64,000 nucleotides of DNA from Limimaricola sp. (GCF_016125575.1 NZ_WGLM01000001.1:124001-188000), one strand, 5' to 3'. Positions 33,031 to 42,353 are shown, counted from the first letter of the stretch. Notes: generated by a model from the sequence alone, not told the origin. Made by a program: numbers and translations.

Positions 33031-35433
33031 TCAGCCCGCGTCAAGACCCGCCGCCTGCATCAGCGCCGCGGCAGCCTCGGCGGCCAATCGCTCGCGGCCC
33101 TCGCCGGCGATGGGCACGCGGCCCATCTCCAGCAGCAGCGGCGCGGCCAGCGGCGAGGGCCTGTCGAGCACGACATGGTCGATCCGGCCCTCGGTGCGCG
33201 CCAGCATGTCCTCGATCCGGCCAAAATCGACCAGCCCGCGCCGGGCCTCTTCGCGGGTGATGCGCAGCATCAGGTGGTCGGGGTCGTATTTCGTCAGCGT
33301 GTCATAGAGGATGTCGCTGGAAAACGTCGCCTGCCGTCCCGATTTGCGCTGTCCCGCGGTGTTGCGCGTGATCAGACCCGCGATGGTGGCCGCGGCGCGA
33401 AAGGTGCGCTTCATCACCGCGTTGCCGGCCAGCCATGTCTCCAGCCCCTCCCGAAGCTCCTGCGGGGTCAATAGCGGCGCGGGGTCGTCCACCTGCCGCA
33501 GCCCCCAGAGCAGCGTCGCGTAATCGGTGGCGACAAAGCCCAGCGGTTGCAGCCCTGCCGCCTCCATCCGCTTGCTGACCAGCAGGCCCAGCGTTTGCTG
33601 CGCGTTGCGCCCGGCAAAGCCGTAGATGCAGGTATGCTGCCGCCCGTCATGGGGAAAGCTTTCCACAAGGATCCCGCCAGCCTCGGGCAGGCGCGAGACG
33701 CGGGCCTGCAGGTCCAGCCATTCGGCCGTGTGCGCGGGCAGGCCCGACCAGTCGCCCTCGCGGAACATGGCGAGGATGCGCGCCGACAACTGGGTGGAGG
33801 TGGCAAATTTCGTGCCCATGAAGGTGGCGATCTTCGGGGTCTTGCTGGCCGACCGCGTGACCTCGATGGTCATTTCGCGCAGGGCGTCGAAACGCACGAT
33901 CTGGCCGCCGATCAGGAAGGTGTCGCCGGGGCTGAGGGTGGCGGCGAAATCCTCTTCGATCTCGCCAAGGGCCGCCCCGCCGCGCAGCCGCACCTTGACG
34001 AGGTCGGTGTCCTGGATCGTGCCAATGTTCATGCGGATGGTGCGCGCCGCGCGCGGATCGCGCAATTCCCACATCCCGTCGGGGCGCTGGCGCAGGCGCT
34101 GCCAGCGGTCATAGGCGCGCAGCGCGTAGCCGCCCGTCGCCACGAAATCGAGGCAATCGTCGAAGGCCGCCCGCGACAGGCCGGCATAGGCGCCGACGCT
34201 GCGCACCTCGGCCAGCAGCGCGTCGGCGTCGAACGGCCCGGCGCAGGCGCGGATCAGGATATGCTGGCACAACACGTCGCGCGGCCCCGGCCCCTTGGGG
34301 TCGCCGTCGAGTTCATGCGCGCGCGCGGCCTCCAGCGCGGCCACGCATTCGACCACCTCGAAGCGGTTGGCCGGCACCAGCAGCGCCTTGGACGGCGCGT
34401 TGTAGCGGTGGTTGGCGCGCCCGATCCGCTGGATCAGCCGCTTGACGTTCTTGGGCGCGCCAACCTGGATGACAAGGTCGACATCGCCCCAGTCGATGCC
34501 CAGGTCCAGCGACCCGGTGCAGACGATCGCCCTGAGATCCCCCGCGACCATCGCCTGTTCCACCGCCGCGCGCTGCTCTCGGCTGAGGCTGCCATGGTGG
34601 ATGCCGATCGGCAGGTTATCGGAATTCTGCAACCAGAGGGCATGAAAGAACAGTTCCGCCTGCGCCCTTGTGTTGTGAAAGATCAAGGTGGTCCTGTGCC
34701 GGCGCACCGCCTCCAGCACCGCCGGGATTGCGTAACGGCCACCGCCCCCCGCCCAGGGCGGGCGCTCGGGCGTCACCAGCATGGAGATGTCGGGATCCGG
34801 CCCCGGCTCGGCCAGCAGCACCGCGCAAGGGTCGGGCGCGCGGGCCAGGCTGCGGGCGATCGCGCCCGGATCCTCGACCGTGGCCGACAGGCCCACCCGG
34901 CGCAGCCCCGGCGCCAGCGCCTGCAACCGCGACAGCGCCAGCATCAGCTGGTCACCCCGCTTGCTTTCGGCCAGCGCGTGGATCTCGTCCACGATCACGC
35001 GGCTCAGCCCGGCAAAGATCCGCGGCGCATCCTCGTAGGAGGTCAGCAGCGCCAGGCTTTCCGGCGTGGTCAGCAGGATATGCGGCGGGTCGGCGCGCTG
35101 GCGGCGTTTCTGCGTGTAGGAGGTGTCCCCCGTCCGGTCCTCCACCCGAATCGGCAGCCCCATCTCGGCGATCGGCGTGCCGAGGTTGCGCCAGATGTCG
35201 GCCGCCAACGCTTTGAGCGGCGAGACGTAAAGCGTGTGCAACCCCGCGTGCCCGCCCTCGGCCAGTTCCACCAGCGTCGGCAGGAACCCCGCCAGCGTCT
35301 TGCCGCCCCCGGTCGGAGCGATCAGCAGCAGCGCGGCCTCGTCCGTCCGCGCCAGCATCTCGGCCTGGTGTGGGTGCAGGTCCCAGCCGCGCGCGGCGAA
35401 CCAGCTGGCAAAACGGGGGGGCAGGGCGCTCAT
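33031..35433 (-). CDS. Ligase-associated DNA damage response DEXH-box helicase (Lhr-like)
   Basis: An 800-residue superfamily 2 helicase. The Q-motif region HPHQAEML, Walker A APTGGGKT (residues 39-46), DEIH box in VIVDEIHALAES, motif III LSATVEDP, and motif VI RIGRANHRYN are present, followed by a winged-helix and a large C-terminal DUF4145-like Lhr core region. The start is set at the ATG 35433; an in-frame TTG at 35442 is possible. It is upstream of and co-directional with pdeM. The usual ligase and exonuclease partners are absent from this window. Confidence 0.88.
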   Translation of the reverse strand: MSALPPRFASWFAARGWDLHPHQAEMLARTDEAALLLIAPTGGGKTLAGFLPTLVELAEGGHAGLHTLYVSPLKALAADIWRNLGTPIAEMGLPIRVEDRTGDTSYTQKRRQRADPPHILLTTPESLALLTSYEDAPRIFAGLSRVIVDEIHALAESKRGDQLMLALSRLQALAPGLRRVGLSATVEDPGAIARSLARAPDPCAVLLAEPGPDPDISMLVTPERPPWAGGGGRYAIPAVLEAVRRHRTTLIFHNTRAQAELFFHALWLQNSDNLPIGIHHGSLSREQRAAVEQAMVAGDLRAIVCTGSLDLGIDWGDVDLVIQVGAPKNVKRLIQRIGRANHRYNAPSKALLVPANRFEVVECVAALEAARAHELDGDPKGPGPRDVLCQHILIRACAGPFDADALLAEVRSVGAYAGLSRAAFDDCLDFVATGGYALRAYDRWQRLRQRPDGMWELRDPRAARTIRMNIGTIQDTDLVKVRLRGGAALGEIEEDFAATLSPGDTFLIGGQIVRFDALREMTIEVTRSASKTPKIATFMGTKFATSTQLSARILAMFREGDWSGLPAHTAEWLDLQARVSRLPEAGGILVESFPHDGRQHTCIYGFAGRNAQQTLGLLVSKRMEAAGLQPLGFVATDYATLLWGLRQVDDPAPLLTPQELREGLETWLAGNAVMKRTFRAAATIAGLITRNTAGQRKSGRQATFSSDILYDTLTKYDPDHLMLRITREEARRGLVDFGRIEDMLARTEGRIDHVVLDRPSPLAAPLLLEMGRVPIAGEGRERLAAEAAAALMQAAGLDAG

Positions 35434-35469
35434 GCCCGCCAACCTGCCGTGCGCCGGCGGCCGGTCAAG

Positions 35470-35504
35470 CCCCTTCTTCTGGCTGGAAATACTCTCGGGG
35501 GGCG
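35470..35504 (-). repeat. Dispersed repeat family 1, copy D
   Basis: On the minus strand: CGCCCCCCGAGAGTATTT, then CCAGCCAGAAGAAGGGG. It lies 37 bases upstream of the helicase ATG in the same orientation as that gene, and close to the left end of the island. Confidence 0.6.
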
Positions 35505-35667
35505 AGTTTCTGGGGGTTGCTGGGGAAGGCAGTGATTTCCTTCTTCATTCCATACCGTTGTTTTTGTTGACTTCCTGTCTTTCCGGTCGTTGCTTTCTGT
35601 CGCATGGGGAGGCGTCGGATTGCGTCCGGTTGCCGAACCATGGGTGTATCAGGAGGTGGAGTTCGGC

Positions 35668-36933
35668 ATGGCGAGGATCACAAAACGGCTGCTGGATGCG
35701 GCACAGACGCCCGAAGCGCGGCAGGTCCTCTGGGACGACACGCTGAAGGGATACGGCGTGATCCTGCGGCCCTCTGGGGTGCATTCCTTCGTATTCTCGT
35801 ACCGTAACGCCAGGAACCGCAAGCGCAACATCACGGTTGCCAAGGTCGGCACCATCGCCCCGGAGCTGGCGCGCAGGCGGGCCGAGGAGTTCCGGGCGAT
35901 GCTGCTGCAAGGGCGCGATCCCCTGGAGGAGAAGCAGGACGCGCGCGACCGCATGTCGGTCGGCGGATTGATTGACGCCTATTGCGCCAGCCCGACCTTC
36001 AGGGCCAAGCGTGCCTCGACCCAATACGTCGATCACAAGAGGATCGATGGTCACCTGCGGCCCCTTCTGGGCGGGCTGCGGGTTGATGAAGTGACAATGC
36101 CCGCCGTCGAGAAAGCGTTCCGGTCGATCTGCGAGGGTCGCCACGCGGGCAAGGACGGCACAAACAGCCGGGTGAGGGGCGGTGAGGGAATCGCGCGGTC
36201 GTCCATCAGGCTCTTCCGGGCAATTCTGAACTGGGGCTACAAGGCCGGATCGGTCGAGTGGGACGCGGTGCGGGCGGCGCGCAATGTCGAGATCGGGCGC
36301 GACGGGCGGCGGGAGATTATCCTCGAAGACCCGGCGGCCTATGCGCGGCTTTGGCCCACGCTTGACCGGATGGTGACCCCGGATATCGACAACCCCGCGC
36401 CGCTGCTGCGCCCGTTGGTGGCCGATGCGATTCGGTTGATTGCCCTGACCGGCGCGCGGCGGGGCGAGATTGCCGGGCTCCAGTGGCGGCATGTGGACCT
36501 GGCCAAGGGACTGATCGTCCTTCCACCCGATCGGCACAAGACCGGCGGCAAGACCGGCGAGGCGCGGGTGATCGGGTTACCTGCGTTGGAGGTGGAGATT
36601 TTGCGGCGACAGCCGGGCGGCGGGCCAGATGAGCCCGTGTTCCCGCCGCTGCCGGGCCATGCGAAGCTGTACCTCGATGCGCCTTGGCGCAAGGTGCGCC
36701 TGGCCGCGGGCCTGCCCGCGGGGATCGGCCTGCATGGGTTGCGGCACACCTTCGCGTCCTACATGGCGATGCAGGGCGCACAAGCCGCGGAAATCATGGC
36801 GGCGCTGGGTCATAAGGATATGTCCACGTCGCAGCGCTATATCCATTGGGCCAATGACCGGCGGCAGGCTTTGGCCGAACGGGCAGCGGCGACGATCACG
36901 GGGGCTCTTACAGCGACGGAGAAAGCGGCATGA
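35668..36933 (+). CDS. Tyrosine-type site-specific integrase
   Basis: A 421-residue recombinase of the phage/P4 integrase class. It has an N-terminal DUF4102-like arm-binding domain (ITKRLLDAA ... DDTLKGYGVILRPSGVHSFVFSYRN), a core-binding SAM-like domain, and a catalytic domain with Arg in LTGARRGEIAGLQWRHVD, HxxR in LHGLRHTFASYMA, and the nucleophile Tyr in TSQRYIHW. All catalytic residues are intact. The start at 35668 follows an AGGAGG box at 35651-35656. Its stop overlaps the next gene (ATGA). It is the integration enzyme of the island. Confidence 0.92.
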   Translation: MARITKRLLDAAQTPEARQVLWDDTLKGYGVILRPSGVHSFVFSYRNARNRKRNITVAKVGTIAPELARRRAEEFRAMLLQGRDPLEEKQDARDRMSVGGLIDAYCASPTFRAKRASTQYVDHKRIDGHLRPLLGGLRVDEVTMPAVEKAFRSICEGRHAGKDGTNSRVRGGEGIARSSIRLFRAILNWGYKAGSVEWDAVRAARNVEIGRDGRREIILEDPAAYARLWPTLDRMVTPDIDNPAPLLRPLVADAIRLIALTGARRGEIAGLQWRHVDLAKGLIVLPPDRHKTGGKTGEARVIGLPALEVEILRRQPGGGPDEPVFPPLPGHAKLYLDAPWRKVRLAAGLPAGIGLHGLRHTFASYMAMQGAQAAEIMAALGHKDMSTSQRYIHWANDRRQALAERAAATITGALTATEKAA

Positions 36934-37538
36934 AGGAATTCGCGGGCGTTCTTTGCGACCCCATCCCGGAACTGACACAGCACGACGTGTTCAATGAGGA
37001 GCGCCGCGCGGAACTGCTCCGCGAGAAGGCCGCGCGGGAAGAGGCCCTGATCCGGCATTTCGGGTATCGGCCCGGTGAGCCTGATGTCTGGTACAAGGTT
37101 GCTCTGTCCTTGGCAGAGCTTGTGGTTCCGGCCTACCGGCCTCCGCGTGGTCGACCCAAGACCTCGGACCTGCGCGTCCAGGGCTGGGCCTGCCTGTGGA
37201 CCACATTGCGCCAGACCGGCACCAAGACGGATACTGCCGCGTTCGAGACCATCAGCGCGGTTGTTGGCGCCGACACGAAGACTGTCCGCGCGAGACTGAC
37301 CGCGTTTCGGCGGACGCGCCCTGAAGCATTTGCCGAGATCGAGCGCCACTACATGGACGAGATCGGCGTCGTGGGGGCGGAGACAGCGCTCAGGTATGCG
37401 AAGGGTCAAGTCTTGAGCGACCCCTTTGATTTCTGGTTTGAGCAAGACCTAATTCGGAAGGTTCAGGGCCGCGCTCCGTCGCCGTATTTCGCCACCATCA
37501 ACGAAAGAATAGAATTTGCCGAAAGGCAAAAATATTGA
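36930..37538 (+). CDS. Hypothetical island protein, 202 residues
   Basis: No family recognised. The N-terminal part is charged (ERRAELLREKAAREEALIRHFGY) and the middle is TETISAVVGADTKTVRARLTAFRRTRPEAF, a plausible helix-turn-helix with a helix rich in Arg. No signal peptide or membrane segment is seen. It overlaps the integrase stop by four bases and is followed 58 bases later by the HTH gene. It is probably an island regulator or accessory to integration; this is a guess from position. Confidence 0.6.
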   Translation: MKEFAGVLCDPIPELTQHDVFNEERRAELLREKAAREEALIRHFGYRPGEPDVWYKVALSLAELVVPAYRPPRGRPKTSDLRVQGWACLWTTLRQTGTKTDTAAFETISAVVGADTKTVRARLTAFRRTRPEAFAEIERHYMDEIGVVGAETALRYAKGQVLSDPFDFWFEQDLIRKVQGRAPSPYFATINERIEFAERQKY

Positions 37539-37596
37539 TTTTCGCCCTTAGAACCACCTGTGCCTAGGCTGTCCACCATCACCTGATGGAGGACCC

Positions 37597-37854
37597 ATGA
37601 CCAACTCGTTCCTGACCCGGCCTGAGGCTGCTGCGTATCTCACGGCGCGCGGGTTTCCGGTGGCCAAGGCCACTTTGCAGAAATACGCGACCGTGGGCGG
37701 CGGCCCGGTTTATCGCCGCTTCGGCAATCGCGTGCTCTACCTCGCAAGCGATCTCGACACCTGGGCGCAATCCAAATTGACGCCCGCACTCACCGCCAGT
37801 TTCGAGGCGCCACTTGGCAAGGCCAAGCTGCTGCCCCTTCGGAGGGGCACATGA
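37597..37854 (+). CDS. Excisionase/AlpA-like helix-turn-helix protein
   Basis: An 85-residue protein whose first 60 residues follow the MerR-like excisionase pattern (FLTRPEAAAYLTARGFPVAKATLQKYATVGGGPVYRRFGNRVLYLASDLDTWAQ). Such proteins act as recombination directionality factors or activators of integrase operons in P4-like elements. A TGGAGGA box precedes its ATG. It lies between the integrase pair and the replication gene. Confidence 0.85.
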   Translation: MTNSFLTRPEAAAYLTARGFPVAKATLQKYATVGGGPVYRRFGNRVLYLASDLDTWAQSKLTPALTASFEAPLGKAKLLPLRRGT

Positions 37855-37921
37855 ACACTCGCCTGGTCTCTCCAAGACCCGAAACATGGCCCGTACTGGC
37901 CCCGTGCCCGACCGCCGCGCT

Positions 37922-38001
37922 CGCCAGCAAGCTGGCGGCGGGCGGGCACGGCGCGCGCCCGCCGACAGCCGTTCGAGGGGGGTCCTTGTAACACCCCCCT
38001 C
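37922..38001 (+). other. Cluster of hairpins, candidate replication origin
   Basis: Three inverted repeats lie in 80 bases: CGCCAGC-AA-GCTGGCG (37922-37937), GGCGGGC-9-GCCCGCC (37941-37963) and a perfect 9-bp stem GAGGGGGGT-9-ACCCCCCTC (37975-38001). They lie between the HTH gene and the replication initiator, ten bases before its start. This is typical of rolling-circle origins or of leader control of Rep. Confidence 0.4.
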
Positions 38002-38010
38002 TAGAAATAC

Positions 38011-39318
38011 ATGGCATGGAAATCCCCAAAAATGCACTTGATCCGCAAAGGCTTTGACGGCCTAGACATCTCCTATCCCCTGACCATCAGCGAGGAGCTT
38101 GCCGACAAGATGCGGCTGGGCCGCGCCGTTTCGGAAGCGAACAATGGGGAGGTCGGCATGGTCGAGCACAATGGCGTCCGAATGCAGGTTGCCGCCACCG
38201 GCGCGCGCGGCGGCTATGCCTTCCGGTGCGACAGCGGAGTCGCGCCATTCGGGGAAAACTGGTTCTTCAAGCAGCCCAATGGCAAGGCCGATAAATGGGG
38301 TGTGCGGGTCTCGTGTCGCGCGCTGCCACTGGCCTTTGACGGGCTCGCCAAGACACGCGCCCGGCTCGAAGACACGCTGGCCCGGCTGGAGCTCGACTAT
38401 GTGCCGGGAACGGAAAGCATCGGGCGGGTGGACGTGGCTTTTGACATTCTCGCCCCTGACCTGGCCCCGGACCGGTTGCATTTCGTCGCCCATGCGCGCA
38501 GCCGTGTGCAGGAAATCTCGGACACTCTGGTACAAGTGGTGGGGCGCTCAGGACGGGTGGAGAGCATCACCATCGGCAAGAACCCGAACCGGCAGGTCGT
38601 GCTCTATGACAAACGCGCCGAAGTGATCGCGACGCGCAAACCCTATTGGTGGAGGGTCTGGAATGACGCGCTGGCCGCTCAAGGCCTGCCCCCACTTGAT
38701 CCGCGCAACCGTGACACCAGTACCGTCTGGCGCGTGGAAATCCGCGCCTTCAAGCGGCACCTGAAAGACGACTGGGCCGTGACGACCTGGGGCAATCTCC
38801 GTGATAATCTCTCTCCGATCCTCCAGCTTGCGCTGGGCGAGGTGCGCTACACGGTGCCGACCGCCGACACGAACCGCGCACGCTGGCCGGTCCATCCGCT
38901 TTGGGCGCTGATCGCGGCTGCGGCGGTAGGGGACATGGAAGACTTGGCAAGCATGGTGGACCGCTCCAGCATCGATGCCCTACTCACGGCCGAGCGCGAC
39001 GAGATGTTGCAAAAACAGATCGCCGGGTGCTCCTTGTCACGCGCGGCTCTGAATGGTGTCCCCATCGAGCTCCTTGATGTCTACGCCCTCGGCAACATGC
39101 ACCAGATCATCCGAGAATGGCAGCGCAACCCAGACTGGACACAGGATCGGTTGGCGCAGGCACGGGCCAAATATGGCGTGGGCGAGGAGCGACGGGGGGA
39201 GCCAGAAGAGGTTGGCGGCCCTGAGCGGACCTTGGTGCGTGGCGCGGCTAACGGCAAGTTTGAGCCCAGACTGAAGGATGCTGCAAATTGTTCGAGCGGC
39301 AGCTTCGCGCCCTCATGA
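38011..39318 (+). CDS. Replication initiation factor (PF02486-type, Rep_trans/MobT-like)
   Basis: A 435-residue protein with features of the replication-initiation-factor family: the cysteine/basic GVRVSCRALPL strand, IGRVDVAFDIL, then SITIGKNPNRQVVLYDKRAEV, whose YDK motif is diagnostic, and VWRVEIRAFKRHLKD. Members initiate rolling-circle replication in small elements or act as relaxases in integrative conjugative elements. No clear ribosome binding site precedes the ATG at 38011; a start at 38032 is possible. It is the last gene of the plus-strand island module, with normal GC. Confidence 0.75.
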   Translation: MAWKSPKMHLIRKGFDGLDISYPLTISEELADKMRLGRAVSEANNGEVGMVEHNGVRMQVAATGARGGYAFRCDSGVAPFGENWFFKQPNGKADKWGVRVSCRALPLAFDGLAKTRARLEDTLARLELDYVPGTESIGRVDVAFDILAPDLAPDRLHFVAHARSRVQEISDTLVQVVGRSGRVESITIGKNPNRQVVLYDKRAEVIATRKPYWWRVWNDALAAQGLPPLDPRNRDTSTVWRVEIRAFKRHLKDDWAVTTWGNLRDNLSPILQLALGEVRYTVPTADTNRARWPVHPLWALIAAAAVGDMEDLASMVDRSSIDALLTAERDEMLQKQIAGCSLSRAALNGVPIELLDVYALGNMHQIIREWQRNPDWTQDRLAQARAKYGVGEERRGEPEEVGGPERTLVRGAANGKFEPRLKDAANCSSGSFAPS

Positions 39319-39586
39319 CGGCAGTTGACGGTTTCGACTTCCCTGTCCAAAACCTGTCGTTCATTGCGCTCCTCTCGATACTGCAGCATTCAGACCACCT
39401 GCTGCAGCGGGGTATGAATGCGAAATCATGAAGGTACACGCATCTGCCGTCAGCTGAGGAGATGATGTTCAACGTAGGATAATAGGCACCCCTCGTAGAG
39501 CTCTCGCCTCTCTGCGATTATTTACGAAAACAACATCCTTCGACTTTGCAATTAACGCGAGAAATACCATTTCAATGAGGCTCAAT
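39319..39586. other. Intergenic gap between Rep and cargo operon
   Basis: 268 bases, lower GC than the left part of the island, between the stop codons of convergent genes. It holds a perfect 8-bp inverted repeat CTGCAGCA-11-TGCTGCAG at 39381-39407. No supported gene is seen. Confidence 0.6.
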
Positions 39587-40402
39587 CTAAATTTGGCCCT
39601 GCCAGTCAAACGTTTCTAGAAACCTCGCGACGCCGTCCGCATCTCCGCGCCCCGTGCAGTAGGTCGCAATTCTCTTGACATCATCAATGGCGTTCTCTAC
39701 CGCCACAAAGTTTACATAAGTCTGCGCAAGGGAAAGATCGTTGTAGCCATCGCCGAATGCGACGACCCGAGATAAAGGAATTCCCAATCTAGAACGGAGC
39801 CTCTCCGCCGCTCTCCCTTTCTCTGCTGTCATCGGCAGAAATTCTAGGATCGTTGATCCGTTTCCATACCAGCGCAGTGTTTCGAAGCGCTGGCCCTCCA
39901 GTCGCCCGCGAATCCTTCTAATGACTTCCTCGTCGTCCCTGAGCATCAGTTTGTGGGCCGGATCACTCCACTCAACATTGAAATCCCGAAGATGCACCTT
40001 TAGCCCAGTGTTGGACTCTTCCCGATCAGACCAGCGACTAAATTTCTCGCACCACCAATTATCGTAATAATAGAACCCGAAGTATGCTACCTGCCCAGCA
40101 ATGTCGTGCACTGCTCGTGCTTCGTCAGCCGATATAACTGGTCCACGCTCTCCTCCTACTTCGTCATAGCCCGCAACGAGTGTAACCGCGCCATCGTAGG
40201 CAACAAGATGACACGACACACCGATTTCATCGGCGAGGCGAACCAGAGACAAGGGCATTCTTGATGAAGCCAACACAATTTCGACTCTGTTAGAACGCTG
40301 AAGTTCGCCGAGAACTTGGGAGGTTTTGGGCGAGATCAGTTTCTGGGAGTCCAAAAGTGTTCCGTCTACGTCGGAGACGACTAACCACTTTGCCTCAGTC
40401 AC
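39587..40402 (-). CDS. Cof-type HAD hydrolase, partner of the TIR protein
   Basis: A 271-residue haloacid dehalogenase phosphatase of the IIB/Cof type. Nucleophile Asp11 and acid Asp13 are in DVDGTLLDS, Ser47 of motif II in LASSR, Lys195 in TAEKGRA, and the metal pair D218/D222 in FGDGYNDLSL. All four motifs are intact. The cap domain (residues about 85-185) has an unusual aromatic run GFYYYDNWWCEKFSRW. Start is GTG at 40402 and overlaps the TIR gene stop by eight bases, so it is translationally coupled. Likely substrate is a phosphosugar or nucleotide-linked phosphate; not known. Confidence 0.85.
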   Translation of the reverse strand: MTEAKWLVVSDVDGTLLDSQKLISPKTSQVLGELQRSNRVEIVLASSRMPLSLVRLADEIGVSCHLVAYDGAVTLVAGYDEVGGERGPVISADEARAVHDIAGQVAYFGFYYYDNWWCEKFSRWSDREESNTGLKVHLRDFNVEWSDPAHKLMLRDDEEVIRRIRGRLEGQRFETLRWYGNGSTILEFLPMTAEKGRAAERLRSRLGIPLSRVVAFGDGYNDLSLAQTYVNFVAVENAIDDVKRIATYCTGRGDADGVARFLETFDWQGQI

Positions 40403-41747
40403 AGTAAACTACTTTCATATGCCCAAAACTTTCGCTGGATGCGCGCAGGCGATCGACACTTGGCTCCGATGCTCTCTCAGTAATAACGGTTATCCTCTCA
40501 GAGAACTCTGCGAACATCCGTGGCTGGTTGGTTTCAAACTTACTCTTGTCACACAGTACAATTACCTGCCTCGCAGCACGACAAAAGCCTGTCTTCGCGG
40601 GCAATTCGAACCTGTGAGTTATGCCAAACCCCTTGTTTTCGGTGATCCCACTGGTACCCATGAAAGATATGTCGACACCGCCGCCCAAACCTGGAAACGC
40701 TTCCGTGAAACCGATAGCACTATTTTCCTCAAGAAGCGTACACATAGAGTTGTGGCGACATTTTCCACCCATCATCGTAACCGTGCACGTGGAGTCTCGA
40801 TCGCCGAGATTGAGATCGTTAAGCGCATTTAATATTACTCCGGCTACAGGAATAGAGTTGGTGAATATTTCGAGACCTGATATCGCTCCAGCTGTAATCA
40901 ATTTCGCCACCTCCTCAGCTGCAGCGTAGGTCGTTGAACCACCATCGATCGCGACTTTCATGTCGTCCTCAAGCAAAGATACAGCAATTCGCGCTATCTT
41001 TGCTTTTACGGAATCTTCTACTTCCCGCTTTTGAAAGAATTTCTCGTATGCCAGGAAGATTATCTCTCCGTCATAGTAATAACCTGACATGTATCCTTTT
41101 CCGAAGAGCTCAGAAATGGCGTGATTTAACTCTTCGACACCCGAGAAGAGCCCGGGTCTCGAAGCGTTCAGTTTTTCCAGAAGCTCCTCGACGGTTATTG
41201 GATTCTGGCGTCGGAAGGCGTGAATTTCGGATTTTAGCACAGCGGCAAGTTTCTTGAAGACGGCTTCCGCGTCTTTAAGCTTCCCAGTCGCCGGGGCGTC
41301 TTTATCCCTTTTCTCGCCGTTGGTCTTGGAAATAAGCCAGTCAAATATCGACTCGGTGAATCTTGCTGCTGCCATTCGAATGCTGTCATCGAGCTGGTCG
41401 AAGCATTTAATGTACTTTCTATTCGGGCCTAAGACATCCCTCAGGGAGTTCCAGCCGACTTCGGAAAGAACAATTGGGATCAGAATCGGTCGACCGAGCT
41501 CCTTCTCTCGCTCGAGTGCGCGTGAGACCTCATACGCAACCCAGCTTGACCTAGCCGAGTGCTCCTCAACAAAGAGTGCGACGAAATCAAGGTCCCCGGA
41601 CAACGCTTCGTCGATCTTGGTGAGAATATCGTCTCCGGCATTTATGGACTTTTCATCCACCCAAAAGTCAATCGAGGAGGGGCAAAGCGACAAAAACTCC
41701 CGCACAAATAGTTTTTGGGTAGAACTGTGGCTAGCAAATATCTTCAT
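40395..41747 (-). CDS. TIR - winged helix - DeoR-type sugar-binding fusion protein
   Basis: A 450-residue fusion. Residues 1-135 form a TIR domain: KIFASHSS, WVDEKSINAGDD, LDFVALFVEEHSARSSWVAYEVSRA, with Glu73 at the position of the NADase glutamate. Residues about 160-235 resemble a DeoR winged helix (ITVEELLEKLNAS ... ISELFGKGYMSG ... DGEIIF). Residues about 245-415 are a DeoRC effector domain of the phosphosugar-isomerase fold: IARIAVSLLEDD, IDGGSTT (267-273), IFTNSIPVAG, MMGGKCR, DISFMGTSGI, IVLCDKSKF. A ribosome site GGAG precedes the ATG. GC is clearly lower than in flanking genes. It probably depletes or converts NAD+ on a signal. Confidence 0.85.
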   Translation of the reverse strand: MKIFASHSSTQKLFVREFLSLCPSSIDFWVDEKSINAGDDILTKIDEALSGDLDFVALFVEEHSARSSWVAYEVSRALEREKELGRPILIPIVLSEVGWNSLRDVLGPNRKYIKCFDQLDDSIRMAAARFTESIFDWLISKTNGEKRDKDAPATGKLKDAEAVFKKLAAVLKSEIHAFRRQNPITVEELLEKLNASRPGLFSGVEELNHAISELFGKGYMSGYYYDGEIIFLAYEKFFQKREVEDSVKAKIARIAVSLLEDDMKVAIDGGSTTYAAAEEVAKLITAGAISGLEIFTNSIPVAGVILNALNDLNLGDRDSTCTVTMMGGKCRHNSMCTLLEENSAIGFTEAFPGLGGGVDISFMGTSGITENKGFGITHRFELPAKTGFCRAARQVIVLCDKSKFETNQPRMFAEFSERITVITERASEPSVDRLRASSESFGHMKVVYCD

Positions 41748-42172
41748 TTAGGGACTCCCGCTCCTCTTGTTTCTTGTAGGCTACTAGGCGGCGGACGTCT
41801 CATCAATGGTGTGGGTCAGAGCAGCAAGTGGCGCCCGTACGTCGATGCCGGCACCGGCGTTCTTAGCAAGTCCTCGCAGAGTATGTTGACCACGCGTTTG
41901 GTCCCACGGGAGCGTTAAGCGGACGGACAGGACGCTACGCCGTGGTTCTAAACGTGGGGCCGCTACGCACGACAGCCGCCCCGCCCTCATGTACCGAAAC
42001 CTGCCAGTCCTCAGACGGCTCACAGCAGACGTTGCCTATGGAAGGTCCAACTGCAGGAAAGTCCGCAGTGCGGACATTGTGGCATGGCGCGGCGAATGTC
42101 CGGTTTCCGCCCAAACGCGTCGTTGCGCGCTTCTTCTGTCCCCTATCGGGCAGTGCCTAGGGGGTTTGAGAA

Positions 42173-42195
42173 GGGGGCCATGGCGAATGGCCCCC
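42173..42195. terminator. Perfect hairpin GGGGGCCAT / ATGGCCCCC
   Basis: A 9-bp perfect stem with loop GGCGA in the island's right end. There is no gene directly next to it and no U-run. Confidence 0.5.
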
Positions 42196-42353
42196 TCGGG
42201 GTCTGGGCGGGGCGGCACAGCTGGATGCGGCCCGACATCCCGCGCGATAGACGCGCCGAGCGTAAGCGAGGGTAGGTGCGGGCTGCATGAGTGCTGAAAT
42301 CGGTTCCCGGCGCCCTATTCGAGGGTTCTGAGACGTTTGTACGTTGGTCTTTC

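Noticed and set aside
41784-42023. 79-codon minus-strand frame at the right side of the island
   Set aside because: No ribosome site, no family resemblance, and other frames are equally open; treated as non-coding.
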